From: Mariniflexile sp. AS56 | GTDB taxonomy: Bacteria > Bacteroidota > Bacteroidia > Flavobacteriales > Flavobacteriaceae | Length of the DNA stretch: 64,000 nt | Reading direction: 5' to 3' | NCBI RefSeq assembly: GCF_030552475.1 | Contig: NZ_JAUPED010000001.1 | Location: forward strand, 496,001-560,000 | Shown: positions 44,930 to 54,983 of the stretch, one piece after another | How the letters are laid out: the number at the start of each line of letters is the position of its first letter | How positions within the stretch are numbered: the first letter of the stretch is position 1 | Notes under the pieces: generated by a model | The model's database searches: none | What the model was told of the DNA's origin: nothing | Seen by the model: the letters and a program-made list of their open reading frames with translations, nothing else | Position numbers and translations under genes: made by a program

Positions 44930-45828
44930 TCTTCTATTTCTTGCTTTGTCCATAAGTCCGGAAAGAATATTCTTTTTTGATACTTTGGATGCATGTATTT
45001 TACCCATTCACTTCCTCCTGTTGCTTCGGCGGTTTTTCCACCTATATTTAAATAATGATTTGCCGTGTTATAATGTGCCATTACCCATTTGATATTCACG
45101 GTATAATCAAAATGGCGCATAGCATCCACTAAAGTTTTATCCTCTCGAGCTTCCTTTGGAAGTTCCTTAAATTTAGAGTATAAATTATTAGTGCTATAAA
45201 ACTGCGCAAATCTAATAAATTCGTCTTTATATCTTTCTTCAAAGACTGTTAATGTGTAACTTTTTTTCCCTGTTTTATAATTCTTGCCTGCTGCTTGCCA
45301 ATATAGATGCTCAAAAGCATTTTCATAAGATGAATTTCTATCGATAGAATCCCTAAAACGTTTATCTATAAGATTGATAAGTTCTGTGGATGCAAACTCA
45401 ATTTTTCGGTATTGTGCACTTTGAAAACCACTCGCAGGTGTTAAAGTCGCTCTAAATTTATTGTATTGCGCAACATCCATACCGTCTTTCATGATGCTGA
45501 AAGAAGATGTAAGCATATCAAAATAACGACTGATGCGCATTAATTTGGAAGTAAACAGTTCCACTGTTAATTCATTACTTTTTGCTACTTGATCAATTTC
45601 AACAAGTATCATTTTAAACAATAACTCATTGATTTGATGGTACATAATAAAAACCATCTCGTCAGGAAAAACGGTGCGTTGCGTTTGAAGACTTAGCAAG
45701 GCATCCGTTTGAATATAGTCCCAATAATTAATTGGTTTACTATGTAATAAACCCTCCAAATAAGCTTCTAAATCTTGGTCTATCGCCTCGTATTTCTCTT
45801 TAAGTTGATTGTTTATTTTTGATTCCAA
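44911..45828 (-). CDS. kynA: Tryptophan 2,3-dioxygenase
   Basis: A 305-residue heme enzyme opening the indole ring of L-tryptophan to N-formylkynurenine. Family motifs: DALLSLQTQRT and FIMYHQINELLFKMILVEID (active-site His and helix), FRATLTPASGFQSAQYRKIE (substrate loop), and the C-terminal TVNIKWVMAHYNTANHYLNI with GGKTAEATGGSEWVKYMHPK (heme-ligand region and TGGSEW signature). Length fits bacterial TDOs. It follows the DUF3108 gene by 8 bases and overlaps the M23 lipoprotein by 19. The next kynurenine-pathway genes are not in this window. Confidence 0.93.
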   Translation of the reverse strand: MESKINNQLKEKYEAIDQDLEAYLEGLLHSKPINYWDYIQTDALLSLQTQRTVFPDEMVFIMYHQINELLFKMILVEIDQVAKSNELTVELFTSKLMRISRYFDMLTSSFSIMKDGMDVAQYNKFRATLTPASGFQSAQYRKIEFASTELINLIDKRFRDSIDRNSSYENAFEHLYWQAAGKNYKTGKKSYTLTVFEERYKDEFIRFAQFYSTNNLYSKFKELPKEAREDKTLVDAMRHFDYTVNIKWVMAHYNTANHYLNIGGKTAEATGGSEWVKYMHPKYQKRIFFPDLWTKQEIEEWGVNI

Positions 45829-45836
45829 AATATCTT

Positions 45837-46619
45837 TTAGTTTTCAACAACAATTTTAAAAGGATGCTTCAACCCCTTAAAGGCCTCTAAATCCGCTCGT
45901 AAAGACCCCACTCTTAAGTCGGCCTTGATACGCAAAGGTATTTTATTTTTATCTTTCGACACCCAAAGGGATAAACTTTCTTCTTCTTTAAAAACACGTC
46001 CAGCCATTACATAGGGTCTGAATTTTAAGGTTTCAATCATACCGAAATCGGTTTCAATAACCTCGGTGCCTAGATATTGTAATTTGAATCCATAATTTTC
46101 ATCATCAAAAAACATATCTGTACGAATCTCATCACCTATTTTCAACGTATTGATGTTAATTTTATTTCGCAAATAATAATAAGTAGACACCATATCTTGA
46201 ATATTCGGTTTGGTATCAAATACTGCTTGTGTTTTATGTTTTTTATCGTTTACGTAGGCTTTATTGTTTTTTTGATCAAAATCAACCTCTATATCTTTCG
46301 TGTGGCCACCTTCGTCTATATTTCTAATAAACTTATATGGCAACAAGGTGTATTTATCAAAATAGCTTTCGTAACGATCTTTAACTTTGAAAAACCATTT
46401 GATCATTCCAGAAGTCCATCCTTTCCCTATCACATGGTACACGTCCTTGTTATTTAGCTTGGTCTCATTCACATAAAGTGTGGCATTTCCTGCTTTTAAA
46501 AAGCCACTATAACTCATTTTAAATTGAAACCATTCGCCATCACCAAATGCCGATTCTTGCTGCGCAAAGGATATTTGTGTAATTATTATTGCTGAAATTA
46601 TAAGTAGTATCTTTTTCAT
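45837..46619 (-). CDS. DUF3108 domain-containing exported protein
   Basis: A 260-residue protein with a signal peptide (MKKILLIISAIIITQISFAQ). The mature part matches the DUF3108 pattern: QFKMSYSGFLKAGNATLYVN, GKGWTSGMIKWFFKVKDRYE, FIRNIDEGGHTKDIEVDFD and LRIKADLRVGSLRADLEAF. Such proteins are periplasmic or surface-located, of unknown function, with a lipocalin-like beta-rich look. It is the first gene of a unit with kynA, the M23 lipoprotein and pgi (8-base gap to kynA). Confidence 0.85.
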   Translation of the reverse strand: MKKILLIISAIIITQISFAQQESAFGDGEWFQFKMSYSGFLKAGNATLYVNETKLNNKDVYHVIGKGWTSGMIKWFFKVKDRYESYFDKYTLLPYKFIRNIDEGGHTKDIEVDFDQKNNKAYVNDKKHKTQAVFDTKPNIQDMVSTYYYLRNKININTLKIGDEIRTDMFFDDENYGFKLQYLGTEVIETDFGMIETLKFRPYVMAGRVFKEEESLSLWVSKDKNKIPLRIKADLRVGSLRADLEAFKGLKHPFKIVVEN

Positions 46620-46770
46620 CTTTATTGGGGTAATTGGAACTCACTTCTTGAGTTTGTTTTATTATAATTAAATAAGAATTTGCAATTACTGTTCCAAAAA
46701 TATAAAAATTACTTATACGGTTTGTAATTATAGGAAAACCTTAATATTAATTCACTTCTAATGTAAACAA

Positions 46771-46798
46771 AAAAAGCCACCAATACAGGTAGCTTTTT
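46771..46798 (-). terminator. Terminator of hppD
   Basis: Arms AAAAAGCCACC / GGTAGCTTTTT with one mismatch and a short loop, followed by a T-run on the minus strand; just downstream of the hppD stop at 46819. Confidence 0.7.
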
Positions 46799-46818
46799 AA
46801 TAAAATATTTAACAATTT

Positions 46819-47979
46819 CTAAAGAGTTCCTCTGTTAGCTTGTTCTCTTTCTATAGATTCAAAAAGGGCTTTAAAGTTTCCTGCCCCAAAACCACGAGCT
46901 CCCATACGTTGTATAATTTCGAAAAACAAGGTAGGTCTATCTTCAACTGGTTTTGTGAAAATTTGCAATAAATAACCTTCTTCATCAGCATCAATCATAA
47001 TACCCAAACTTTTAAGTGTTTCGATATCTTCTCGTAATTCATGATTATGCTCATGCAATCTTTCTGGAACAGCGCGATAATAATCTTCAGGTGGGGTTGA
47101 TAAAAACTCAACACCTCGTGCTTTCAATTCACTCACTGCTTTTATAATATCATCGGTGGCTACAGCAATATGTTGCACCCCTGCGCCTTCATAAAAATCA
47201 AGATATTCTTCAATTTGAGAGCGTTTTTTTCCTTTGGCAGGTTCATTAATTGGAAATTTAATTCTACCATTACCATTACTCATTACTTTACTCATTAAGG
47301 CTGAATATTCGGTATGTATTTGCTTATCATCAAAGGACAAGAAATTTTCAAAACCCATAACCACTTCATACCATTTTACCCAGGTGTTCATTTGGCCCCA
47401 GCCTACATTACCCACCATGTGATCAATATATTTAAGGCCTACTGGTGTTGGATTATAATCTGATTTCCACTCCCGAAAACCTGGTAAAAATGAACCATTA
47501 TAATTTTTACGTTCTACAAACATATGCACGGTTTCCCCATAGGTATAAATACCTGCACGCACCACTTCACCATGTTCGTCTGTTTCTACAACAGGCTCCA
47601 TATATGATTTTGCACCACGTTTCATGGTTTCTTCGTATGATTTTCTAGCATCTTCCACCCAAAGCGCCACAACTTTAACACCATCACCATGTTTTACAAT
47701 ATGGTCGTTTATAGGCGATTTACTGTTTAAAGGCGTGGTTAAAACCAACCTAATTTTATCTTGTTTAAGCACATAACTCACAGAATCTTTCGAGCCTGTT
47801 TCTAAACCTTTATACGCATACGATTGAAACCCAAAGGCTGTTTTATAAAAGTGTGCCGATTGTTTCGCATTCCCTACATAGAATTCTACATAGTCTGTTC
47901 CTAAAAGCGGCAAAAAATCTTGAGCGCCTTTAAATATTTTTTCTAAACCGTAGTTTACTGATTTTATGTCTTTACTCAT
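46819..47979 (-). CDS. hppD: 4-Hydroxyphenylpyruvate dioxygenase
   Basis: A 386-residue Fe(II) enzyme converting 4-hydroxyphenylpyruvate to homogentisate in tyrosine degradation. Two vicinal-oxygen-chelate domains are visible. The iron ligands are the His in YIDHMVGNVGWG, the His in GVQHIAVATDDI, and the Glu in PTLFFEIIQRMG. The C-terminal RMGARGFGAGNFKALFESIE closes the active site as in the family. It lies downstream of hmgA on the same strand (115-base gap), forming a homogentisate pathway pair. Confidence 0.96.
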   Translation of the reverse strand: MSKDIKSVNYGLEKIFKGAQDFLPLLGTDYVEFYVGNAKQSAHFYKTAFGFQSYAYKGLETGSKDSVSYVLKQDKIRLVLTTPLNSKSPINDHIVKHGDGVKVVALWVEDARKSYEETMKRGAKSYMEPVVETDEHGEVVRAGIYTYGETVHMFVERKNYNGSFLPGFREWKSDYNPTPVGLKYIDHMVGNVGWGQMNTWVKWYEVVMGFENFLSFDDKQIHTEYSALMSKVMSNGNGRIKFPINEPAKGKKRSQIEEYLDFYEGAGVQHIAVATDDIIKAVSELKARGVEFLSTPPEDYYRAVPERLHEHNHELREDIETLKSLGIMIDADEEGYLLQIFTKPVEDRPTLFFEIIQRMGARGFGAGNFKALFESIEREQANRGTL

Positions 47980-48094
47980 TGTGTTGAAAGTTTAATTGTT
48001 TATTCGTTTCGTTGGTTTCGAATATTCGGGTTTTAACCCTAATTGTTACGACATCCTTTTTTACTTATAAAATAGAACATCACTTTTAATTTAT

Positions 48095-49255
48095 TTAATG
48101 ATCCATCCACGATTTAAAATAATCGTCGTCGGCTATTTTCATGCCCTCTTCCGTAACCATTAAAGGCTTAAAGGTATCTACCATTACAGCGAGTTCATCG
48201 GTTTTGGTTTTACCAATACTGCGCTCTGTAGCTCCTGGATGTGGCCCATGCGGAATACCTGCTGGATGTAATGAAATATGGCCTGCTTCAATATCGTTTC
48301 TACTCATAAAATCGCCATCTACGTAATACAACACCTCGTCACTATCTATATTACTGTGGTTGTATGGTGCAGGAATGGATAAGGGGTGGTAATCGTACAA
48401 CCTAGGCACAAAACTACACACTACAAAAGCATCGGTCTCAAAGGTTTGGTGCACTGGTGGCGGCTGGTGAATTCGCCCCGTAATAGGCTCAAAATCATGA
48501 ATTGAAAAAGCATATGGATAATTATAGCCATCATACCCAACCACATCAAAAGGATGTGATGCGTAAACCATTTCTATAATATCATCTTGCTTTTTCACCT
48601 TAATTAAAAAATCGCCCGTTTCGTTATGCGATTCTAGTTCTTCTGGCCTGCGAATATCGCGCTCGCAAAAAGGCGAATGCTCTAAAAGTTGCCCGAACCA
48701 ATTTCTATAGCGTTTTGGGGTGTAAATAGGACGTCGAGACTCGACAATAAACAAACGGTTATCTGGAGTATCGAAATCTATTTTATAAATAACACCTCGT
48801 GGTACTAATAGATAGTCGCCATATTTAAAATCAAGATTTCCTAAATGGGTTCTTAATTTACCGGTGCCTTTATGTATAAAAATAAGTTCATCGGCATCGG
48901 TGTTTTTATAAAAATAATCTTGGGTAGATTGCTGTGGAGCCGCCAAAATAATAGCACAATCCTTATTTATTAAAACAGTTTTTCTGCTTTCTAAATAATC
49001 TTGTTCAGGTTTTACTTGAAAACCTTTTAAACGATACGATTGTATATTGTTTGATTTGGCAATTTTCGGTGCCACACTGTACTGCTTTTCTATGGCTTTT
49101 ACTTGTGTTGGGCGCTGCTGATGGTAACTATTTGTATACATACCATCAAAGCCAATAGTGCCAAATAACTGCTCGTAATACAGACTGCCATCTGGTTTTT
49201 TAAATTGTGTATGGCGTTTATGCGGAATACTTCCTAATTTATGATAAAAAGGCAT
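48095..49255 (-). CDS. hmgA: Homogentisate 1,2-dioxygenase
   Basis: A 386-residue cupin-fold Fe(II) enzyme opening the homogentisate ring to maleylacetoacetate. Segments recognised: QLFGTIGFDGMYTNSYHQQR (N-terminal), GDYLLVPRGVIYKIDFD (cupin turn), NYPYAFSIHDFEPITGRIHQ, and the metal-site HPAGIPHGPHPGATE near the C-terminus. It is shorter than the ~430-residue proteobacterial enzyme but matches the short Bacteroidota form. It is upstream of hppD. The next enzymes (isomerase, fumarylacetoacetase) are not in this window. Confidence 0.93.
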   Translation of the reverse strand: MPFYHKLGSIPHKRHTQFKKPDGSLYYEQLFGTIGFDGMYTNSYHQQRPTQVKAIEKQYSVAPKIAKSNNIQSYRLKGFQVKPEQDYLESRKTVLINKDCAIILAAPQQSTQDYFYKNTDADELIFIHKGTGKLRTHLGNLDFKYGDYLLVPRGVIYKIDFDTPDNRLFIVESRRPIYTPKRYRNWFGQLLEHSPFCERDIRRPEELESHNETGDFLIKVKKQDDIIEMVYASHPFDVVGYDGYNYPYAFSIHDFEPITGRIHQPPPVHQTFETDAFVVCSFVPRLYDYHPLSIPAPYNHSNIDSDEVLYYVDGDFMSRNDIEAGHISLHPAGIPHGPHPGATERSIGKTKTDELAVMVDTFKPLMVTEEGMKIADDDYFKSWMDH

Positions 49256-49441
49256 ACTCTAAAAATTTAAAAGTTAAAAGTATAAAGTTGAACGTTGCCC
49301 CAATGAAAGTGTTCACGGGTAACAATAAACTAAAAATCAATTACATATAAAGATACAATAAAGTATACTTACTCAGGATTTCTCTTGATAAGGAAGTGTA
49401 GAAATAATAATAAGTCTTGCCAAAAATGTTGCATAACCTAA

Positions 49442-49449
49442 CAAATATA
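49442..49449 (-). promoter_or_regulatory. hmgA: Candidate -7 box (TATATTTG) upstream of hmgA
   Basis: TATATTTG on the minus strand fits TAnnTTTG. It would give a leader of about 180 bases in the 255-base gap before hmgA. Apart from this and a CGCTTTCGCGGAAA motif, nothing else is seen in the gap. Confidence 0.3.
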
Positions 49450-49510
49450 GTCTTTTTTATTATAAAATAGCTTTAAGATTTTCGCTTTCGCGGAAATGAA
49501 AAAAAGGCCA

Positions 49511-51742
49511 TTAAAACCAAAAACCAACATTAAAAAACCAATTACTTTCTTTCGACTCTGGTGAATAACTGTATTTTGCTTGAATAGGCCCAATAAAAGT
49601 TTCTACCCCATAACCCAAGGCATAACCTCTATAATCTGGTAGTGTAAACCATTCCCCGGTTTGAAAAATATCATCATCAATATTGGCCCAATTCCCCTCT
49701 AATGTGATGTGGTGTTTTTTCATAATTTGATAATCGGCACTTATATAAGCTTTCACATAGCTATTCCCCGTAAGGGATATAAAATCATAACCAACAAATG
49801 GAATAAAATTATTAATAAGGTTATTACCATAGCCGCCAAGTGCAAAATCTAAAAATTTAGTCGATTTATCGCCTATTTTAAATCCGCCACTGGTTTGTAA
49901 ATTAAACGCCAACCTATCTGAAACACTAAAAGCATACCCCATATTTGCTTTTGCTAATGAAAAATTTTCAAAATCTTCATTAAAACGGGAAGCATATAAA
50001 TACATATGCAAATCACCATCAAAGTAAAGTCCCTTTTGAGGAAAGTATTTATTATCGTAACTATCTAATTTCAAACCTCCGAATGTGCTTAAATAATCGG
50101 TGTTTTCGAATATAAATTTATTGGTTTGACTATTTGTAGAGAGAGTTTCCGTTTTTATTCCCAATCGCTTATGTTCTAATCCTGCATTAAACGAAAAATC
50201 TTTTCTAAATAAGGTTTGAACATAAAATTGATTGGTTTGGTCTTGTAGTTTAACATCTACTTTATTTAACTCAGACCCTGTTAATTGCGCATCATCCAAC
50301 AACAACCTCGCACTAATATCTTTATTAAATTGGTTGTAGCGCGATTTCAACCCGATGCTCCAATAAAACCCCTTGTCTATGAAATACTCGAAATTGTAAC
50401 GCACGTTATCCCCTAAAATCACATCAACGGAAGCTACATCATTGTCAAACAACAAACGTTTCTTCGTTAAATTTACTAAGGCAGCACTTTTATATAAATC
50501 ATCAAAATGCAAGCCTAATTTCAAAAAGGTGGTAATTTTAGTTTCAACCAAATTTGCTGTTAAATCGAAGCCTTCTTTATCCTCACTACTTTTCAATTCA
50601 TATTCGAAAGAATCAAAATTATTAGTTGCCACTAAATTATTAACCCCCATATTGAAATAGTTGTAACTAATTTTTTCTTTATTTTTAAGTTTCAACTTCC
50701 CTAAAACATAGGCTCTGGTATATTTAGAGTTGCCATTTATAGTGATATCATTAATTGTAATACTATCTCGCTCTCTACAATTAATTTTAGGCCTTACCAC
50801 AAAAGCATCATTATCAACTAGTTTTTTTAGCGCATCTACTTCCGCAATGGTTGCTTGTTTTCCGTTTTCAATAATTTGAGCCCCTTCACTAAAGGATACT
50901 ACTGAATATTCTTTAATATCTGGTTTTATATAAATGTCTGTTTTTTTAATCTTAGCCTTCAAGTCTCTAATAGTCCTGAAATTATTTATTTGAACTAAAA
51001 CATCTGGAGCCGATGTTAGTTCTTCTCGTGTAGCCAACCCATCTTGTACATCTACCCCAATAATGACATTCATGCCTTTAGCCAGCAATTCATCTATAGG
51101 GTAGTTATTTACAACACCACCATCTATTAACACCTGATCTTTAATAGTAACCGGCTGATAAAGCGTTGGTAATGCACCACTCGCCATAACCGATTGCGCT
51201 AAATTACCAGAATCTAACAATACAGCTTGACCTGTTTCTACATCTGTTGCTATACAGAAAAAAGGTGTTGGTAATTTGCTAAAATCGTTGATACCATTAA
51301 CATGCAGCGTGAGTCTGGAAAACAACCCGTAGGTATTTTGACCACGTGATAATGCCGATGGTAATTTCACTTTAAGATGCTCAAAAGGCAGTGTTACCGC
51401 ATATTTTTCAGAATTATCACGCTCATAAAATGCTTTAGAATCTCTTGGTAAATCGTCGTTTATCAGCCTATCAAAATCCAGTTTTTTAAAGATAGAATCC
51501 AGTTGATGGCCTGAATACCCCGAAGCATAAAGAGCTCCAATAATTGCCCCCATGCTAGTACCTGCGATGTAATCTATTTTCACACCCAAGCTATCAATAA
51601 CTTTTAGCACGCCAATGTGCGCCAAACCTTTAGCTCCACCACCACTTAAAACCAGACCAACTTTAACAGGCTCTTTATCAATGTTTTGAGAAAGCCCCTC
51701 AAAACAAAGTACAAAAACAAGACATGTTAAAAAATATTTCAT
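49511..51742 (-). CDS. Patatin-like phospholipase fused to an outer-membrane barrel (PlpD-like)
   Basis: A 743-residue exported protein. Signal peptide about 1-18; patatin domain (about 25-300) with VLSGGGAKGLAHIG (oxyanion), the nucleophile Ser in GTSMGAIIGAL and the catalytic Asp in DGGVVNNYPIDEL. A POTRA-like segment follows (ITINDITINGNSKYTRAYVL), then a ~350-residue beta-barrel ending SNWFFNVGFWF. This order is that of type Vd autotransporters, which place the lipase at the cell surface. The catalytic dyad is complete. It probably hydrolyses phospholipids or other esters. Confidence 0.92.
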   Translation of the reverse strand: MKYFLTCLVFVLCFEGLSQNIDKEPVKVGLVLSGGGAKGLAHIGVLKVIDSLGVKIDYIAGTSMGAIIGALYASGYSGHQLDSIFKKLDFDRLINDDLPRDSKAFYERDNSEKYAVTLPFEHLKVKLPSALSRGQNTYGLFSRLTLHVNGINDFSKLPTPFFCIATDVETGQAVLLDSGNLAQSVMASGALPTLYQPVTIKDQVLIDGGVVNNYPIDELLAKGMNVIIGVDVQDGLATREELTSAPDVLVQINNFRTIRDLKAKIKKTDIYIKPDIKEYSVVSFSEGAQIIENGKQATIAEVDALKKLVDNDAFVVRPKINCRERDSITINDITINGNSKYTRAYVLGKLKLKNKEKISYNYFNMGVNNLVATNNFDSFEYELKSSEDKEGFDLTANLVETKITTFLKLGLHFDDLYKSAALVNLTKKRLLFDNDVASVDVILGDNVRYNFEYFIDKGFYWSIGLKSRYNQFNKDISARLLLDDAQLTGSELNKVDVKLQDQTNQFYVQTLFRKDFSFNAGLEHKRLGIKTETLSTNSQTNKFIFENTDYLSTFGGLKLDSYDNKYFPQKGLYFDGDLHMYLYASRFNEDFENFSLAKANMGYAFSVSDRLAFNLQTSGGFKIGDKSTKFLDFALGGYGNNLINNFIPFVGYDFISLTGNSYVKAYISADYQIMKKHHITLEGNWANIDDDIFQTGEWFTLPDYRGYALGYGVETFIGPIQAKYSYSPESKESNWFFNVGFWF

Positions 51743-51770
51743 TTGCTAATTCTTAGTGTTTATGAATGTA

Positions 51771-53564
51771 CTATTTAGTATGGTAATAATTATAAATTTT
51801 TTCGGCTCTAGAAACCCCTACAACAGGTTCCAACTCATCTAACTTGGCATTTGCCACCCGTTTTGCAGATTTAAAATGCTTCAACAAATCAATAACTGTT
51901 TTTTCACCAATGCCTGGAATGGTTTCCAACTCTGTATTTAACGCCGTTTTACTTCGTTTATTTCTATGATGTTCAATACCAAAACGGTGCGCCTCATTAC
52001 GTAACTGCTGTATTATTTTAAGGGTTTCACTTTTCTTATCTAAATATAGTGGAATTGGATCGTTTGGATAGAATAATTCTTCCAAACGTTTTGCAATTCC
52101 GATGATTGCAATTTTTCCGCGTAAGCCCAAAACATCTAAACTCTTTAATGCGGATGATAATTGCCCTTTTCCACCATCAATAATAATGAGATGTGGCAAA
52201 GGTTGCTCTTCCTCCATCATTCGTTTATAACGACGATACACAACTTCTTCCATCGATGCGAAATCGTCTGGACCAACTACTGTTTTTATATTAAAGTGTC
52301 TATAATCTCTTTTACTTGGTTTTCCGTTTCTAAAAACAACACAAGCTGCAACGGGGTGTGTTCCTTGAATATTCGAGTTATCAAAACACTCTATATGTCG
52401 TGGTTCTTCGTGTAACCTTAAATCGGCTTTCATTTGCGCCATAATCCTATTGGCATGCCTGTCTGGATCTACAATTTTATCTTGTTTAAAACGCTCCATA
52501 CGGAAGTATTTTGCATTTCGAAGGGATAAATCTAAGATGTGCTTTTTATCACCCAACTGCGGCACAGTTACTTTAAGCCCCTCGCCCAGTTCTACTTTAA
52601 AAGGTACGTAAATTTCCTTGGACTTGGAATGGAACCTTTGGCGAATCTCCGTAATAGCCAACTCCAACAATTCCACATCAGTTTCGTCTAATTTCTTTTT
52701 AATTTCCAAAGTATGCGACCTAATAATAGACCCGTATGATAGTTGCAAGAAGTTTATATACCCATAACTTTCATCACTCATTATTGAAAACACATCTACG
52801 TTGCTAATTTTCGGGTTTACAATGGTCGATTTAGATTGGTAATTTTCAAGAACTTCTATCTTTTCTTTAATTTCTTGAGCCTCTTCGAAGTGCATCTCTT
52901 CAGCCAATTGCTTCATTTGCACTTTAAACTGAGACAGAGAGTCTTTGAAATTTCCTTTTAAAATTTCTTTAATATCCTTTATATTCTCACTGTATTCTTC
53001 CTCGGTTTCATAGCCTTCACAAGCGCCTTTGCAGTTTCCTAAATGGTACTCTAAACAGACTTTATACTTACCTCCTTCAATTTTATTTTCAGATAAATCG
53101 TAGTTACAATTCCGAAGTGAATACAAACCTTTTATTAAATCCAGCAAGGTGTGAACCGTTTTCATGCTGGTATAGGGTCCAAAATAATCGCTGCCATCTT
53201 TAAAAACGCGGCGGGTTGAAAAGACTCTAGGAAATCGTTCGTTTTTTATGCAAATCCATGGGTATGATTTGTCATCTTTCAACAACACATTATACTTGGG
53301 TTTGTGCTTCTTTATAAGATTGTTTTCTAGCAGTAACGCATCGGTTTCCGTGTCGACTACAATGTGCTTTATAGTTACTATTTTCTTAACCAATACACGT
53401 GTTTTTCCATTCTCGTGTGTTTTGGTGAAATAACTACTAACCCGTTTCTTTAAGTTTTTAGCTTTTCCAACGTAAAGTATCATGCCATCAGCATCATAAT
53501 ACTGGTACACACCCGGCTCATTTGGCAAGGTCTGTAATTGTATTTCTAAAGTAGGTTTATCCAT
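51771..53564 (-). CDS. uvrC: Excinuclease ABC subunit C
   Basis: A 597-residue nucleotide-excision-repair nuclease making both incisions around a lesion. The N-terminal GIY-YIG domain has GVYQYYDADGMILYVGKAKN (about 18-37); a four-Cys region (CNYD...CLEYHLGNCKGAC) follows, then a UVR motif (EEAQEIKEKIEVLEN), the RNase H-like endonuclease domain (HIECFDNSNIQGTHPVAACV, IIDGGKGQLSSAL) and a C-terminal helix-hairpin-helix (LETIPGIGEKTVIDLLKHF). Complete and of normal length. It is followed on the same strand by the patatin-barrel gene after 28 bases. Confidence 0.97.
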   Translation of the reverse strand: MDKPTLEIQLQTLPNEPGVYQYYDADGMILYVGKAKNLKKRVSSYFTKTHENGKTRVLVKKIVTIKHIVVDTETDALLLENNLIKKHKPKYNVLLKDDKSYPWICIKNERFPRVFSTRRVFKDGSDYFGPYTSMKTVHTLLDLIKGLYSLRNCNYDLSENKIEGGKYKVCLEYHLGNCKGACEGYETEEEYSENIKDIKEILKGNFKDSLSQFKVQMKQLAEEMHFEEAQEIKEKIEVLENYQSKSTIVNPKISNVDVFSIMSDESYGYINFLQLSYGSIIRSHTLEIKKKLDETDVELLELAITEIRQRFHSKSKEIYVPFKVELGEGLKVTVPQLGDKKHILDLSLRNAKYFRMERFKQDKIVDPDRHANRIMAQMKADLRLHEEPRHIECFDNSNIQGTHPVAACVVFRNGKPSKRDYRHFNIKTVVGPDDFASMEEVVYRRYKRMMEEEQPLPHLIIIDGGKGQLSSALKSLDVLGLRGKIAIIGIAKRLEELFYPNDPIPLYLDKKSETLKIIQQLRNEAHRFGIEHHRNKRSKTALNTELETIPGIGEKTVIDLLKHFKSAKRVANAKLDELEPVVGVSRAEKIYNYYHTK

Positions 53565-53680
53565 TAAGGTAAAGGTAATTATTTTAATTTTTTATTGATA
53601 AAATACCCTTGTATAAATCTGTTAAACTTTTGAAGCTACCTAACTATTCGTTACATTGCGGCACATTTCAAAACTATAAA

Positions 53681-54106
53681 ATGAATAAAAAAATAATTGG
53701 CAGAGTGGATAAAATTGATTTCCCGCTGTTAGGCCTGTACAATATCGATGTTAAAATCGATACGGGTGCTTACACCTCTGCAATTCATTATTCTGAAATA
53801 ATTGAAGAAAACAACACCTTACGTTGTGTTTTCAACAGTGATGAGCATCAAAATTTTGGTAAAACCGAGATTACTTTCAACGAGTACACCCGTACCAACG
53901 TTAAAAGTAGTAACGGATTTAAAGAAAATCGTTATAAAATAAAATCTGAAGTCGAATTTTTCGGCAAAATATATAAGATTAATTTAACTTTAAGCACCCG
54001 AGACGACATGAAGTTTCCTGTGCTAATTGGCAGGCAATTTTTAAAACGAAAATTTATGGTCGATGTCGATTTAGAAAATGTTTCTTATAATTCAAAAACC
54101 TTATGA
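53681..54106 (+). CDS. rimB: RimB-like retropepsin-type protease of the RimK system
   Basis: A 141-residue member of the RimK-associated ATP-dependent zinc protease family (PF05618 type). [17 protein letters not shown] carries the aspartyl-protease-like D-T-G-A, and [20 protein letters not shown] is the second hallmark (LIGR). Family members are reported to trim the glutamate tail that RimK adds to ribosomal protein S6. An upstream in-frame start at 53609 adds 24 residues; ATG 53681 is chosen because it begins [15 protein letters not shown], the family N-terminus. It overlaps rimK by 4 bases (ATGA), so they are translationally coupled. Confidence 0.85.
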   Translation: MNKKIIGRVDKIDFPLLGLYNIDVKIDTGAYTSAIHYSEIIEENNTLRCVFNSDEHQNFGKTEITFNEYTRTNVKSSNGFKENRYKIKSEVEFFGKIYKINLTLSTRDDMKFPVLIGRQFLKRKFMVDVDLENVSYNSKTL

Positions 54107-54981
54107 ACATAGTTATATTATCCAGGAATTCTAATTTATATTCAACTGAAAGACTTGTTGAAGAAGGTGAAAAGAGAGGACACAAAATTGAAATTATTGA
54201 CCCTTTAAAATGTGATATCATCATTGAAAAGGAGAAACCAACCATTTTCTACAAAGACCGTTATTTAGATTATGTAGATGCTATTATTCCTAGAATTGGA
54301 GCTTCTATCACGTTTTACGGTTGTGCGGTAGTACGTCAATTTGAAATGATGAATGTATTTACCATTGCAACTTCAGACGCTATTCAACGTTCTAGAGACA
54401 AACTTAGAAGTTTACAACGCTTAAGTAAAGCAGGAATTGGCATGCCTAAAACGGTATTCACCAACTATTCCCGCGATGTGGAAGAAGTTATTGAACACGT
54501 AGGTGGTGTACCCGTAATTATAAAATTACTGGAAGGAACACAAGGATTAGGTGTTGTTTTAGCTGAATCAAAAAATGCAGCTGAATCTGTTTTAGAAGCT
54601 TTCAATGGCTTAGAAGCACGTGTTATTGTGCAAGAATTTATTAAAGAAGCTAAAGGTGCCGACTTACGTGCGTTAATTGTAGACGGACAAGTGGTAGGCG
54701 CTATGAAACGTCAAGGTAAAGAGGGTGAATTCCGCTCTAACTTACACCGTGGTGGTTCTGCTAATATTATTAAATTAAGTGAAGCTGAATTACGCTTAGC
54801 CATCAACGCTTCTCGTGTACTTAAACTACCGGTTTGTGGAGTAGACATGCTACAATCTGCGCGAGGTCCTTTGCTTCTAGAAGTGAATTCCACTCCAGGT
54901 TTAGAAGGTATTGAAGAAGCCACTGGTAAAAACATCGCCAAAAACATCATTACCTATATTGAGAGCAACACCCATAAATAA
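54103..54981 (+). CDS. rimK: RimK-family ATP-grasp glutamate ligase (ribosomal protein S6 modification)
   Basis: A 292-residue ATP-grasp enzyme that in E. coli adds glutamates to the C-terminus of ribosomal protein S6. Motifs: [51 protein letters not shown] (ATP-binding glycine-rich loop), [31 protein letters not shown] and [20 protein letters not shown] (metal ligands). It sits between rimB (4-base overlap) and an AstE-like gene (2-base gap). Other RimK relatives make different glutamate ligations, so the target is likely but not proven. Confidence 0.93.
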   Translation: MNIVILSRNSNLYSTERLVEEGEKRGHKIEIIDPLKCDIIIEKEKPTIFYKDRYLDYVDAIIPRIGASITFYGCAVVRQFEMMNVFTIATSDAIQRSRDKLRSLQRLSKAGIGMPKTVFTNYSRDVEEVIEHVGGVPVIIKLLEGTQGLGVVLAESKNAAESVLEAFNGLEARVIVQEFIKEAKGADLRALIVDGQVVGAMKRQGKEGEFRSNLHRGGSANIIKLSEAELRLAINASRVLKLPVCGVDMLQSARGPLLLEVNSTPGLEGIEEATGKNIAKNIITYIESNTHK

Positions 54982-54983
54982 TT

